Positions 1-7,137 of a DNA stretch of 13,108 nucleotides are shown piece by piece. Made by a program: the position numbers and the translations under genes. Under the pieces are notes generated by a model, which was not told where the DNA came from, ran no database searches, and saw nothing but the letters and a program-made list of their open reading frames with translations. The first letter of the stretch is position 1. Each line of letters starts with the position of its first letter. The stretch spans positions 1-13,108 of the forward strand of contig CAZHPA010000048.1 in assembly GCA_964533945.1 (NCBI GenBank), written 5' to 3'. The DNA comes from CAZHPA01 sp964533945 (GTDB lineage: Bacteria; Bacillota; Clostridia; Lachnospirales; WRBF01).

Positions 1-1
1 A

Positions 2-331
2 AACGATAGCGAATATGGATATATTTGTTTAAAAATTTCTTGGCTTTACAAAATGAAGCAAGATAAGAAAAACGAATTAATCTTTACAAAAGAAGCATAC
101 AATGCGCTTATGGCGGCATTAACTTCTGAAGTTCCCCCTCTTTTTGGGCTTGATGAAAACACAGTTTTGTATTTATTGGCAATATCTTGTTATAAATTAA
201 GCAATTATGATGAAGCATTAAGATTGTTACCAAAAATCATTCTTTCAAAATCTATATCACCTAGACTTAAAGATAGAGCAATTGATTTAAAAGATAAAAT
301 TATGGCTGAAAAAAGCGCTAAAAAATCTTAA
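2..331 (+). CDS. DUF2225 family protein, C-terminal part (5' end outside window)
   Basis: The frame is open from the left edge to a TAA at 329-331, giving 109 visible residues, so the ATG at 53 is an internal Met and not the start. The visible part looks like the C-terminal helical half of DUF2225 proteins of Firmicutes: a conserved LKISWLYKMK segment at the edge, then a stretch with ALTSEVPPLFGLDENTVLYLL, and then a TPR-like helix pair (SNYDEALRLLPKII) before a Lys-rich tail. In the family the missing N-terminal half carries paired CxxC motifs, probably a metal site. The biochemical role is unknown. The gene is the only plus-strand gene here and converges on the wall operon, with only the hairpin at 340-366 between them. 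The family call rests on recalled pattern similarity, not on a search. Confidence 0.72.
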   Translation, partial: NDSEYGYICLKISWLYKMKQDKKNELIFTKEAYNALMAALTSEVPPLFGLDENTVLYLLAISCYKLSNYDEALRLLPKIILSKSISPRLKDRAIDLKDKIMAEKSAKKS

Positions 332-339
332 AAATTTAA

Positions 340-366
340 AAGTAGGGGAAGCAAATTCCCCTACTT
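340..366 (-). terminator. Hairpin terminator at the convergent junction
   Basis: An 11-bp perfect stem (340-350 pairing with 356-366) has a 5-nt loop, GCAAA. On the minus strand it is followed by a broken U-rich run (TTAAATTTTT), which suits a terminator for the wall-gene transcript. On the plus strand the following bases are not U-rich, so it is a weaker terminator for the DUF2225 gene. The 3' end of spoVM, including its stop codon at 361-363, lies inside the stem. Confidence 0.6.
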
Positions 367-432
367 AACACCTAAAACCCCTTTAATAATTGCCCCCAAA
401 AATTTTGGCAATTTAATTACTTTAAATTTCAC
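361..432 (-). CDS. spoVM: Stage V sporulation protein SpoVM-like peptide, 23 aa
   Basis: A 23-codon gene starts at a GTG (432-430) and ends in TAG (363-361). From memory, aligned without gaps to Bacillus subtilis SpoVM (26 aa), I count 14 identities in 23 positions. These include the N-terminal MKF, the block IKLPKFLG at residues 6-13, I15 and LG at 20-21. K17 replaces Arg conservatively. Pro9, needed in B. subtilis for correct curvature-dependent localisation, is kept. The family forms an amphipathic helix on the convex outer forespore membrane and recruits the coat ATPase SpoIVA in the mother cell. A strong GGAGGTG (447-441) lies 8 nt before the GTG, which decides the start. The peptide is basic (Lys at 2, 4, 7, 10, 17, 23). 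It lies 32 nt below the 45-aa membrane gene and is probably cotranscribed with it. No clear sigma-E promoter is seen directly upstream. Confidence 0.87.
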   Translation of the reverse strand: MKFKVIKLPKFLGAIIKGVLGVK

Positions 433-440
433 TTTAAAAA

Positions 441-447
441 CACCTCC
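441..447 (-). promoter_or_regulatory. Ribosome binding site of spoVM
   Basis: GGAGGTG on the minus strand is near-complete Shine-Dalgarno sequence. It is 8 nt from the GTG at 432. It supports translation of this very short frame and the non-ATG start. The GTG contained in the site itself is out of frame with spoVM. Confidence 0.75.
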
Positions 448-464
448 GTTTTTATTCAAAGGCT

Positions 465-602
465 CTAGCAGAAAAACAAGCTATAAAGTCCTACAACAAC
501 CATAATTGCTGCAGCAACAAATGCCCAGCCGGGAATAATTAAAACAATAAGCATTCCTGTTCCCATTGATAAAAGCACAATTCCAAAAACTCTTTTAAAC
601 AT
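465..602 (-). CDS. Small two-helix membrane protein, 45 aa, unknown function
   Basis: ATG at 602-600 to TAG at 467-465. The product has a short basic start (MFKR), a first hydrophobic helix at about residues 5-23, a tight IIPGW turn at 22-26, and a second hydrophobic helix at about 27-45 ending in FFC. This predicts a helical hairpin in the membrane. A good Shine-Dalgarno, AGGAAGG (618-612), lies 9 nt upstream. The gene is 60 nt below ftsW and 32 nt above spoVM on the same strand, so the three are likely cotranscribed. Codon use (AT-rich, GTT/GGA/GCA) is like its neighbours. I do not recognise a named family. The place beside spoVM allows, but does not prove, a role in the forespore or mother-cell membrane. 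A chance frame is unlikely given the ribosome site and the coherent hydrophobicity. Confidence 0.75.
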   Translation of the reverse strand: MFKRVFGIVLLSMGTGMLIVLIIPGWAFVAAAIMVVVGLYSLFFC

Positions 603-662
603 ATTATCAAACCTTCCTATATTAATAATACTCTTTATATTTAAGAATAGTGCTTAATCCTG

Positions 663-1799
663 TTATCTTTCCCTGCTGTGTCTTGAAATGTTTAAAAGCA
701 CGCCCAGCAAAAACATAGTAATTAAAAGTGAAGTTCCGCCATAACTAACAAGTGGCATTGTTACCCCTGTATTTGGTATGCTGTTTGTAACAACGGCAAC
801 ATTAATTATAACTTGCGCCCCAATCATTAAAACAATTCCGGCAGCAATAAGTGTTCCAAAAGTATCTGGGGCTTTAATTGCAATATTAATTCCACGCCAA
901 ATTAATATACCAAACAATATTAAAACCAAAGCAGCTCCAACAAGCCCAAGTTCTTCGCAAATTATTGAAAAAATAAAGTCATTATGGGGAAACGGCAAAA
1001 AGCTTCTTTGCCTGCTTTGCCCAATCCCAAGCCCAAAAGGCCCTCCTGAAGCTATGGCATATAACGACTGAATAATTTGATAGCCTGTTGACGATTGATA
1101 ATCATATGGGTTACGCCACGCCAAAACACGTTCTATTCTAAAGTTTGGCATAGATATAATTGCAATAACGCCCGCTACCCCCATTCCTCCCATAACAATA
1201 AACCGCATTATATGAGGACTTGCGATAAAAATTGTTCCAAAACCTATAACAGCAACGATTATTGCAGAGCTTAACCCGCCAAGCAAAACAAGCCCAACAG
1301 TTAAACTAACAAGCCCAGATAGTAGTAAAAATCCGCCCCATGTTTTAAGAATGTTTTTGTTTTTATGAATTGCATATGAAACAAGTAAAATAATTGCAAT
1401 TTTTGAAAGTTCTGAAGGCTGAAAGCGTCCTATAATAGGAAGCTGTATCCAACGTGCCGCACCATATGCCGTTAAACCGAAAAGCTTTACAACTACAAGC
1501 AAAACGTTACTTACTAAATATAGTGGCATAACAAATTGCATTAAGTATCTATAATTAAAGTTAGACATAAAAATCATAATGGCAAATGATGCAGCAGCAA
1601 TAATGCTTTGTCTTTTGAAAAAGTAAAACATATCGCCAAAATCTTTCTCTGCAATATATATGCTAGAACTTCCAATCATTGCAATTCCTATTAAAAGAAG
1701 CAAAGTAATTGATAAAAGTAACGTATAGTCTATGCTTCCTATAGAAATAACCGTTGCTTCTTTTTTTCTCCCGGCTTTTCGCTTTAATGCAGCTACCAT
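663..1799 (-). CDS. ftsW: SEDS-family peptidoglycan glycosyltransferase FtsW/SpoVE
   Basis: SEDS proteins polymerise lipid II into glycan strands in the membrane, paired with a class B PBP. From the start chosen here the protein has 378 residues, usual for FtsW/SpoVE. It has a basic cytosolic N-terminus and about ten hydrophobic segments. Family motifs are visible: AARWIQLP (114-121), FQPSELSK (126-133), PHNDFIFSIICEELG (271-285) holding the expected catalytic Asp at 274, and SIPNTGVTMPLVSYGGTS (340-357). Start choice: the ATG at 1799 overlaps the murD stop by 7 nt (ATGGTAG) and has GAGGAA (1813-1808) upstream. The in-frame ATG eight codons earlier (1823) has no ribosome site and would lie deeper in murD. 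In B. subtilis this position in the cluster is spoVE. Whether this copy serves division, cortex or both cannot be decided from the window, because it depends on a second copy elsewhere. Confidence 0.93.
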   Translation of the reverse strand: MVAALKRKAGRKKEATVISIGSIDYTLLLSITLLLLIGIAMIGSSSIYIAEKDFGDMFYFFKRQSIIAAASFAIMIFMSNFNYRYLMQFVMPLYLVSNVLLVVVKLFGLTAYGAARWIQLPIIGRFQPSELSKIAIILLVSYAIHKNKNILKTWGGFLLLSGLVSLTVGLVLLGGLSSAIIVAVIGFGTIFIASPHIMRFIVMGGMGVAGVIAIISMPNFRIERVLAWRNPYDYQSSTGYQIIQSLYAIASGGPFGLGIGQSRQRSFLPFPHNDFIFSIICEELGLVGAALVLILFGILIWRGINIAIKAPDTFGTLIAAGIVLMIGAQVIINVAVVTNSIPNTGVTMPLVSYGGTSLLITMFLLGVLLNISRHSRER

Positions 1800-3199
1800 A
1801 AGCTTGATTCCTCGCCGTTGCATATTTCAAGCACAAATTCTTTAAACATATTGCCTCGCTGCTCAAAATTATCAAACATTCCCCAACTTGCGCAAGCAGG
1901 CGACAATAAAACACAATCGCCGCTTTGGGCTTTTTTATAAGCTAACAATACAGCATCTTTTAAAGAATTAACTTTATCAAAATTAAAATAATTATAAGCT
2001 TTAAGAGTTTCTATAATTTTATCTGAAACTTCCCCTAAAACAACTATATGTTTAACTTTTCCTTCAAAAAGCTTAACCCATTCTCCAAAATCAGAGCCTT
2101 TATCATACCCTCCGCCAATTAAAATAATAGGTTTGTCTATAGCTTCTAATGCTTTAATTGCAGAATCGGGGTTTGTTGCTTTAGAATCGTTATAAAATAC
2201 AATGCCATTTTTTTCAGCAACAAATTCAAGCCTATGATAAACGCCTTTAAATTCAAGCAAAGTTTTGCGAATTATTTCAATGGGAACTTCAAGGCAAACC
2301 GAAAGCGCAATTGCAGCAAGCGCATTTTCAAGATTGTGTTTGCCTAAAATTTGAAGCATATTGGCTTTAATTATTGTTTCGTTTATATTTTTAAAGCAAA
2401 CTTTTATGTTGTTTTCATCATCATTATCAACGAAAACACCTTTTTCAAGCTTTGTTTTAGTGCTGAAAAATACAACGCTTCCGTTGGTGTCATGTGCCAT
2501 GCTTTTAGTTGTTTCGTCGTCATAGTTTAAAACGGTATAGTTGTCTTTTGTTTGGTTCTTAAATATTTTCTTTTTAATATCAATATAGCTTTCAAGCGTT
2601 TTGTGCCTATTTAAATGGTCGGGGGTAATGTTTAAAACAGCACAGGCAGCAGGGTTAAATTTATGGCTTGTTTCAAGCTGAAAGCTGCTTATTTCTGCAA
2701 CAACAATACTTTTTTCTTTAAGAGAAACAACTTTTTTTGAAAACGGTATACCTATATTTCCAACAATTTCTGTATTGTTATTATAGTTTTTAAATATTTG
2801 TCCTGTTAATGCCGTTGTTGTTGTTTTGCCGTTTGTTCCTGTTATTGCAACAATCTTAGAATTAGAAGGGCAAACGGAGTACGCCAATTCAATTTCGCTC
2901 CAAATTGGAATATTTAATGAAGAAGCTTTTTCTAAAAACGGCAAATCCAAAGGAATGCCGGGGCTTATAACAATTAAATTTGTTTCGCTTAAAACTTTAT
3001 TATCGGGATTTTTACCAAAACAAAGTTTAACTCCAATTTGTTCAAGTTGTTCAAGCAACGCCGCATCGGACTTAAACTTTTCTGCTTCTTTAATATCAAA
3101 AATTGTAACATGAGAGCCTAAATTTTTAAGAAGCCTAGCAGCAGCAGCTCCACTAATAGCCATGCCACAAACAACAACATTTAAATTTTTGTAATTCAT
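1793..3199 (-). CDS. murD: UDP-N-acetylmuramoyl-L-alanine--D-glutamate ligase MurD
   Basis: Cytosolic Mur ligase that adds D-Glu to UDP-MurNAc-L-Ala using ATP. The 468 residues fit the family (about 440-470). Visible in order: an N-terminal Rossmann-like UDP-binding domain (VVVCGMAISG at 8-17), the ATP P-loop GTNGKTT (121-127), AEISSFQLE (168-176), NITPDHLNRH (190-199), a Lys-rich segment at 209-211 expected to hold the carbamylated Lys, NDSKATNP (337-344), and the MurD-specific C-terminal SPACASWGMFDNFEQRG (433-449). The ATG at 3199 is 17 nt after the mraY stop, with only a weak GGTGTGG ahead of it. The C-terminal codons overlap the ftsW start. All catalytic motifs are intact. Confidence 0.97.
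   Translation of the reverse strand: MNYKNLNVVVCGMAISGAAAARLLKNLGSHVTIFDIKEAEKFKSDAALLEQLEQIGVKLCFGKNPDNKVLSETNLIVISPGIPLDLPFLEKASSLNIPIWSEIELAYSVCPSNSKIVAITGTNGKTTTTALTGQIFKNYNNNTEIVGNIGIPFSKKVVSLKEKSIVVAEISSFQLETSHKFNPAACAVLNITPDHLNRHKTLESYIDIKKKIFKNQTKDNYTVLNYDDETTKSMAHDTNGSVVFFSTKTKLEKGVFVDNDDENNIKVCFKNINETIIKANMLQILGKHNLENALAAIALSVCLEVPIEIIRKTLLEFKGVYHRLEFVAEKNGIVFYNDSKATNPDSAIKALEAIDKPIILIGGGYDKGSDFGEWVKLFEGKVKHIVVLGEVSDKIIETLKAYNYFNFDKVNSLKDAVLLAYKKAQSGDCVLLSPACASWGMFDNFEQRGNMFKEFVLEICNGEESSLW
1808..1813 (-). promoter_or_regulatory. Ribosome binding site deciding the ftsW start
   Basis: GAGGAA inside the end of murD is 8 nt before the ATG at 1799 (10 nt from the GAGG core). The alternative ATG at 1823 is preceded by TGTGCTTGAAAT, with no Shine-Dalgarno. 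This favours the shorter protein and translational coupling to murD. Confidence 0.5.
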
Positions 3200-3216
3200 T
3201 TATACCACACCCAATC

Positions 3217-4170
3217 TTATACCCCTAAAAACCCAACAAAACAAGCTATAGCTGTAACAACATAAAAAAATGTTACAACTTTTGTTTCAGACCAACCCGA
3301 AAGCTCAAATGCATGGTGAATTGGTGCCATTTTAAAAAAGCGTTGTTTTGTAAGTTTAAAATACGAAATTTGAATTATAACCGACATAGCTTCTATAACA
3401 TAAACAATTCCAACAATGCCTAAAAATATTGGCATATTTGTTAAAAGCGCAACAGCAGAAACAAAACCACCAAGCGCCAATGAGCCTGTATCTCCCATAA
3501 ACACTTTAGCCGGACAAGAATTAAAAAGTAAAAAGCCCAAAAGCCCTCCTATAACAGCACCTGCAATTGGCAAAGAACCGCTTTTTGCAGCGTAAGACAT
3601 AATCATAAAAAACGTTGCAACCAAAGCCGTTACACCAGAAGCAAGCCCGTCAAGCCCGTCCGTTAAATTAACAGCGTTAGTTCCCCCAATCATAACGAAA
3701 TATGCAAAAGGAATCCAAAGTATTCCTATGTCTATAGATTTTGAAAACGGAATAATTATTGACATTGATTCATTTGTAGTGTACACGTAAAATATAAAAA
3801 TTGTAGTAACAACAAATTGTGCAATAATTTTTTGATATGCTCTTAATCCAAGCGAACGTTTTTTAACAACTTTAATGTAATCATCCATAAAGCCTATAAA
3901 GCCAAAGGCTAAAGTTGTAAACAGTGTAATTAAGCCATCGGTATTTTGCTTTAAAAAGAAAACAGATGTTAAAATAGTGCTAAAAATAAATATAACACCG
4001 CCCATAGTTGGCGTTCCGGCTTTTTTTAAATGCGTCTTGGGGCCGTCATCACGAACGTTTTGCCCAAATTTCAGCCTTACTAGATAAGGAATAATCGTTG
4101 GGCTTAATATAACGCTAAATGTAAAACTCATTAATGCAGCAATTGCTCCTGTTTTCAGCGAAAATTCCAT
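3217..4170 (-). CDS. mraY: Phospho-N-acetylmuramoyl-pentapeptide transferase MraY
   Basis: Integral membrane enzyme that transfers phospho-MurNAc-pentapeptide from UDP to undecaprenyl phosphate, forming lipid I on the inner face. The 317 residues with about ten hydrophobic helices are typical of Firmicutes. Motifs seen: DDGPKTHLKKAGTPTMGG (41-58), the Asp pair in FMDDYIK (94-100), NLTDGLDG (168-175), and FMGDTGSLALGG (224-235) with the expected Mg-binding Asp. The late cytosolic loop reads MAPIHHAFELSGW (281-293). The usual HHH triplet has Ala at position 287 in place of the third His, which the DNA (CAC CAT GCA) confirms. A Shine-Dalgarno AAGGTGG overlaps the end of murF, 11 nt upstream. Confidence 0.97.
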   Translation of the reverse strand: MEFSLKTGAIAALMSFTFSVILSPTIIPYLVRLKFGQNVRDDGPKTHLKKAGTPTMGGVIFIFSTILTSVFFLKQNTDGLITLFTTLAFGFIGFMDDYIKVVKKRSLGLRAYQKIIAQFVVTTIFIFYVYTTNESMSIIIPFSKSIDIGILWIPFAYFVMIGGTNAVNLTDGLDGLASGVTALVATFFMIMSYAAKSGSLPIAGAVIGGLLGFLLFNSCPAKVFMGDTGSLALGGFVSAVALLTNMPIFLGIVGIVYVIEAMSVIIQISYFKLTKQRFFKMAPIHHAFELSGWSETKVVTFFYVVTAIACFVGFLGV

Positions 4171-4181
4171 AACCCACCACC

Positions 4182-5567
4182 TTACATACTTGAAAACAAA
4201 TGCTGAACAATTTGCTCAAGCCCTGCACCTCTTGAACCTTTAACCAAAACAACATCGTCGGGCAAAATAACTTCTGTTAATTTTTCAATTAACTGTTGCC
4301 TGTTTTCAAAATAAAATGAAGTTAGGCTATTTTTAACAGCTTCATAAGTTTGGCTATTTTGTCCAACGCAAATAACACAATCAACATTTTTACTTAAAGC
4401 ATACTGCCCTACTTCATAATGCAATTCGCCTGTTAATTGTCCAAGTTCTAGCATATCCCCAAAAATACATACTTTTCGTCCTTTAGTTTGCAAAGAACAC
4501 AAAACATCAATTGCCGCTTTCATAGATTGAGGGTTTGCGTTATATGCATCATTAATTACAGTAATGTTGCGGTTTTCGTTTGTTGCTATATTCATTCTCA
4601 TTTTAGAAGGCGAAAACGCTTCAATGCCTGTTTTAATTTCAGAAGGCGAAAGTTTTAAACAAAACCCAACGGCAGCGGCAGCCAAAGCGTTTAAAACCAT
4701 ATGCTCCCCCGGCGACGGAATGTTTACTTCAAAGCTTTCTAAATTTAAATTAGAGAAATTATAGTTTATTGTGCATTGCGTTGAGAAAAGCCCGTTGTGT
4801 TTTATATTGCTTGCGTAAATGTCATTTTCTTTACCAAAACCATAATATATTGTATTTTTAAGCTTATCTTTAAGAGTTAAAAGCAAATCATCTTCTGCAT
4901 TTAAAATAGCAATTCCGTTTTGTTTCATGTAGTTAAATATTTCGCTTTTTGCTTTTAAAATGCCTTCTCTGCTGCCTAAGTTTGCTATATGTGCAACGCC
5001 TATGTTAGTTATAACGCAAATGTTGGGCTTTGCAATTTTACTTAAATTGTGTATTTCCCCGAAATTGTTCATGCCCATTTCCAAAACAGCGCATTGTGTG
5101 CTTTTGTCGATTTTAAAAACGGTTAACGGTAACCCGATTTCGTTATTTAAATTGCCTATATTTTTTTTCACATTATATTTTTGTGACAAAACAGAAGCAA
5201 TTAAATCTTTTGTTGTTGTTTTCCCGCTGCTTCCTGTTATTGCAACAACATTCAAATCGTTTTCATTAAAAAGACCTAAATAATATTCGGCCAAGCTTTT
5301 AAGCGCTTCATAAGTTGAACTTACTTTGATTAAAGGTTTGTCACTAAAAATTTCCTGCTCTGTTAAGCAACAAACGGCTCCTTTTTCAAATGCCATATCT
5401 ATATAATTATGTCCGTCAAATTTCTCGCCTTTTAGCGGAACAAATAAGCAGCCTTCTAAATTTTCCCTACTATCAGTGCTAACACCTTTAATGTTTATTT
5501 CTTGTTGGGGGGCATCATTAAGATTAAGCTGTCCGCAAACGGCATGTGCAATTTGTTTTATGTTCAT
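4182..5567 (-). CDS. murF: UDP-MurNAc-tripeptide--D-alanyl-D-alanine ligase MurF
   Basis: Cytosolic ligase that adds the D-Ala-D-Ala dipeptide, the last cytoplasmic step of pentapeptide synthesis. The 461 residues are of normal length. Seen in order: an N-terminal UDP-binding domain (STDSRENLEGCLFVPLKGEKFDGH near 30-53), P-loop GSSGKTT (112-118), NIGNLNNEIGLPLTVF (136-151), LEMGMNNFGEI (162-172), a KAKSEIF segment (205-211) with the likely carbamylated Lys, NDAYNANP (339-346), FGDMLELG (369-376) and VKGSRG (442-447). GSSGKTT and NDAYNANP distinguish MurF from MurD and MurE. The start overlaps the murE stop in an ATGA, with AAAGGAG 5 nt upstream, so translation is coupled. Confidence 0.97.
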   Translation of the reverse strand: MNIKQIAHAVCGQLNLNDAPQQEINIKGVSTDSRENLEGCLFVPLKGEKFDGHNYIDMAFEKGAVCCLTEQEIFSDKPLIKVSSTYEALKSLAEYYLGLFNENDLNVVAITGSSGKTTTKDLIASVLSQKYNVKKNIGNLNNEIGLPLTVFKIDKSTQCAVLEMGMNNFGEIHNLSKIAKPNICVITNIGVAHIANLGSREGILKAKSEIFNYMKQNGIAILNAEDDLLLTLKDKLKNTIYYGFGKENDIYASNIKHNGLFSTQCTINYNFSNLNLESFEVNIPSPGEHMVLNALAAAAVGFCLKLSPSEIKTGIEAFSPSKMRMNIATNENRNITVINDAYNANPQSMKAAIDVLCSLQTKGRKVCIFGDMLELGQLTGELHYEVGQYALSKNVDCVICVGQNSQTYEAVKNSLTSFYFENRQQLIEKLTEVILPDDVVLVKGSRGAGLEQIVQHLFSSM

Positions 5568-7018
5568 AAATTCTCCTTTGCAGTTTCATAATCGCTAAAA
5601 TATATAGTTCTGTCTGCAAAAATTTGATAGTCTTCATGTCCTTTTCCTGCAATAACAACAGAATCGGATGGTTTTGCAATTGAAATTGCACGGGCTATTG
5701 CTTCTTTTCTATCGGTAACTTTTTCATATTGGCAGTTTGTTTGCGAAACTCCAGGTTCTATTTCTTCAATTATAGATTCGGGTTGTTCTGTTCGGGGGTT
5801 GTCACTTGTTATAACACAGTAGTCGGAAAGTTTGCCGGCAATTTCCCCCATAATTGAGCGTTTTGCTCTATCCCTGTCGCCGCCACAGCCAAAAACCGTA
5901 ATAAGTTTACCTTCTGTAAAATTGCGTACAGCCGACAAAACATTTAAAAGCCCATCGGGTGTATGTGCATAGTCGATAATAACGTTAAATCCTTTGTTAT
6001 TAGGAACAGATTGTATTCTACCGGGAACAGATTTCATATTTTTCAAGCCGTCTTTTATAACTTCAACAGGAACGTTAAGCGAAACGGCACAACCTATAGC
6101 AGCAAGCGCATTGTATGCTGAAAATTTGCCTGCTATTGGAACAAAAAATTCATGGAGTTTGCCTTCAAGTTGTAGTTTAAATTGAACGCTGCTGCTTGAG
6201 TATTGAACATCTATCGCTTTTAAATCGCAATCCTTTTCAATACCATATGTTATAACTTTACTATCTTTATTAACATTTTCAATCATAAAGTCGGCGTAAC
6301 AATCATCTTTATTAATTACGGCGCAATTGCACATTTTAAATAATTTCGCTTTTTCTTTGCTGTAATTTTCCATGCTGCCGTGTAAATCTAAATGGTCTTG
6401 TGTTAAATTTGTAAAAATGCAAGTGTCAAAATGCATACCGCAAACTTTTTTAAGCGCCAGCGCATGAGATGTAACTTCCATAACAACGCTGTTTGCTCCT
6501 TGTTCTTTCATTTGCATGAAAATTTTGTGAAGTTCTACAGGGTCGGGGGTTGTGCTTGTGTCGAACGGAATGTTTAGCTTTTCGCCGCCAATTCTAAGCT
6601 CTATTGTACCTATTACACCCACATTCTTTTTATACTGGTTTAAAATAGCTTCAATAAAATATGTTATTGAAGTTTTGCCGTTTGTTCCTGTAACTCCTAT
6701 TAAATCAAAGCTTTTATATGCAAAATTATAAAAAGCGGCGGCGGCATATGCCAAAGCTTCTCTTGTATCTTCAACCTTTAAAACGGTTACGCCTTCAGGC
6801 AATTTGTTGAAATTTTCATGTTCAACAACAATTGCGGTTGCTCCTTGAGAAATGGCATTTTCTATAAATTTGTGTCCATCACTTTTAAAGCCTTTAATGC
6901 AAAAAAACATTGAACCGTTTCTAACTTTGCGCGAATCTATAACTATATTTTTAACTTCAGCATCTTCACCTTGCAGCAGCTTATATTTAACGTTAGACAT
7001 TATTTCTAATAGCTTCAT
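5564..7018 (-). CDS. murE: UDP-MurNAc-L-alanyl-D-glutamate--meso-diaminopimelate ligase MurE
   Basis: Cytosolic ligase that adds the third stem residue. The 484 residues fit the family. Motifs: SRKVRNGSMFFCIKGFKSDG (29-48) of the UDP-binding domain, P-loop GTNGKTS (111-117), STTPDP (155-160), VTSHAL (182-187), NLTQDHLDLHG (204-214), a KEKAKLF segment (221-227) with the likely carbamylated Lys, DYAHTPD (349-355), and DNPRTE (406-411). In characterised MurE enzymes DNPR is the signature of those adding meso-diaminopimelate, while Lys-adding enzymes differ there, so I infer an mDAP peptidoglycan. The ATG at 7018 has AAGGAA just upstream. A 119-nt gap with an inverted repeat separates it from spoVD, and murF overlaps its end. 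Confidence 0.96.
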   Translation of the reverse strand: MKLLEIMSNVKYKLLQGEDAEVKNIVIDSRKVRNGSMFFCIKGFKSDGHKFIENAISQGATAIVVEHENFNKLPEGVTVLKVEDTREALAYAAAAFYNFAYKSFDLIGVTGTNGKTSITYFIEAILNQYKKNVGVIGTIELRIGGEKLNIPFDTSTTPDPVELHKIFMQMKEQGANSVVMEVTSHALALKKVCGMHFDTCIFTNLTQDHLDLHGSMENYSKEKAKLFKMCNCAVINKDDCYADFMIENVNKDSKVITYGIEKDCDLKAIDVQYSSSSVQFKLQLEGKLHEFFVPIAGKFSAYNALAAIGCAVSLNVPVEVIKDGLKNMKSVPGRIQSVPNNKGFNVIIDYAHTPDGLLNVLSAVRNFTEGKLITVFGCGGDRDRAKRSIMGEIAGKLSDYCVITSDNPRTEQPESIIEEIEPGVSQTNCQYEKVTDRKEAIARAISIAKPSDSVVIAGKGHEDYQIFADRTIYFSDYETAKENL

Positions 7019-7092
7019 AAAATTCCTTCTTTCCTCTAAGATTCAAAGCTTAACGTTTTCCCATACTTCCAATGAATTAATAAAATTCTTTC

Positions 7093-7134
7093 TTTCATTA
7101 AAACATATTGTAATTATTTACCATTTTAATGAAA
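7093..7134 (-). repeat. Inverted repeat (possible mRNA hairpin) between spoVD and murE
   Basis: TTTCATTAAAA (7093-7103) and TTTTAATGAAA (7124-7134) are perfect 11-bp inverted arms around a 20-nt spacer. Inside the spacer GTAA/TTAC (7110-7113, 7118-7121) can form a small inner stem. The stem is AT-rich and the minus-strand sequence after it (GAAAGAATTTT) is not a clean U-run. It is therefore more likely a weak attenuator or processing/stabilising hairpin than a full terminator. It starts 3 nt after the spoVD stop codon. The rest of the 119-nt gap shows only the murE ribosome site and a short imperfect direct repeat. Confidence 0.4.
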
Positions 7135-7137
7135 ATT

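Noticed and set aside
53..331. A 92-residue gene starting at the ATG at 53.
   Set aside because: The same frame stays open to the window edge and the upstream residues fit the DUF2225 pattern. There is no ribosome site before the ATG, so this is an internal Met of a truncated gene.
385..414. An inverted repeat, AATTGCC/GGCAATT, that looks like a second terminator downstream of the 45-aa gene.
   Set aside because: The arms fall inside spoVM codons (VIKLP...GAII), have a 12-nt loop and no U-run, so they are explained by coding sequence.
603..662. A sigma-E promoter for the two small genes in the 60-nt gap below ftsW.
   Set aside because: The gap is AT-rich, but I see no CATACA-like -10 paired with an ATATT-like -35; only the ribosome site of the 45-aa gene is supported.
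1800..1823. Longer FtsW/SpoVE starting at the ATG at 1823.
   Set aside because: There is no Shine-Dalgarno before it, and the downstream ATG at 1799 has GAGGAA and a typical stop-start overlap with murD.
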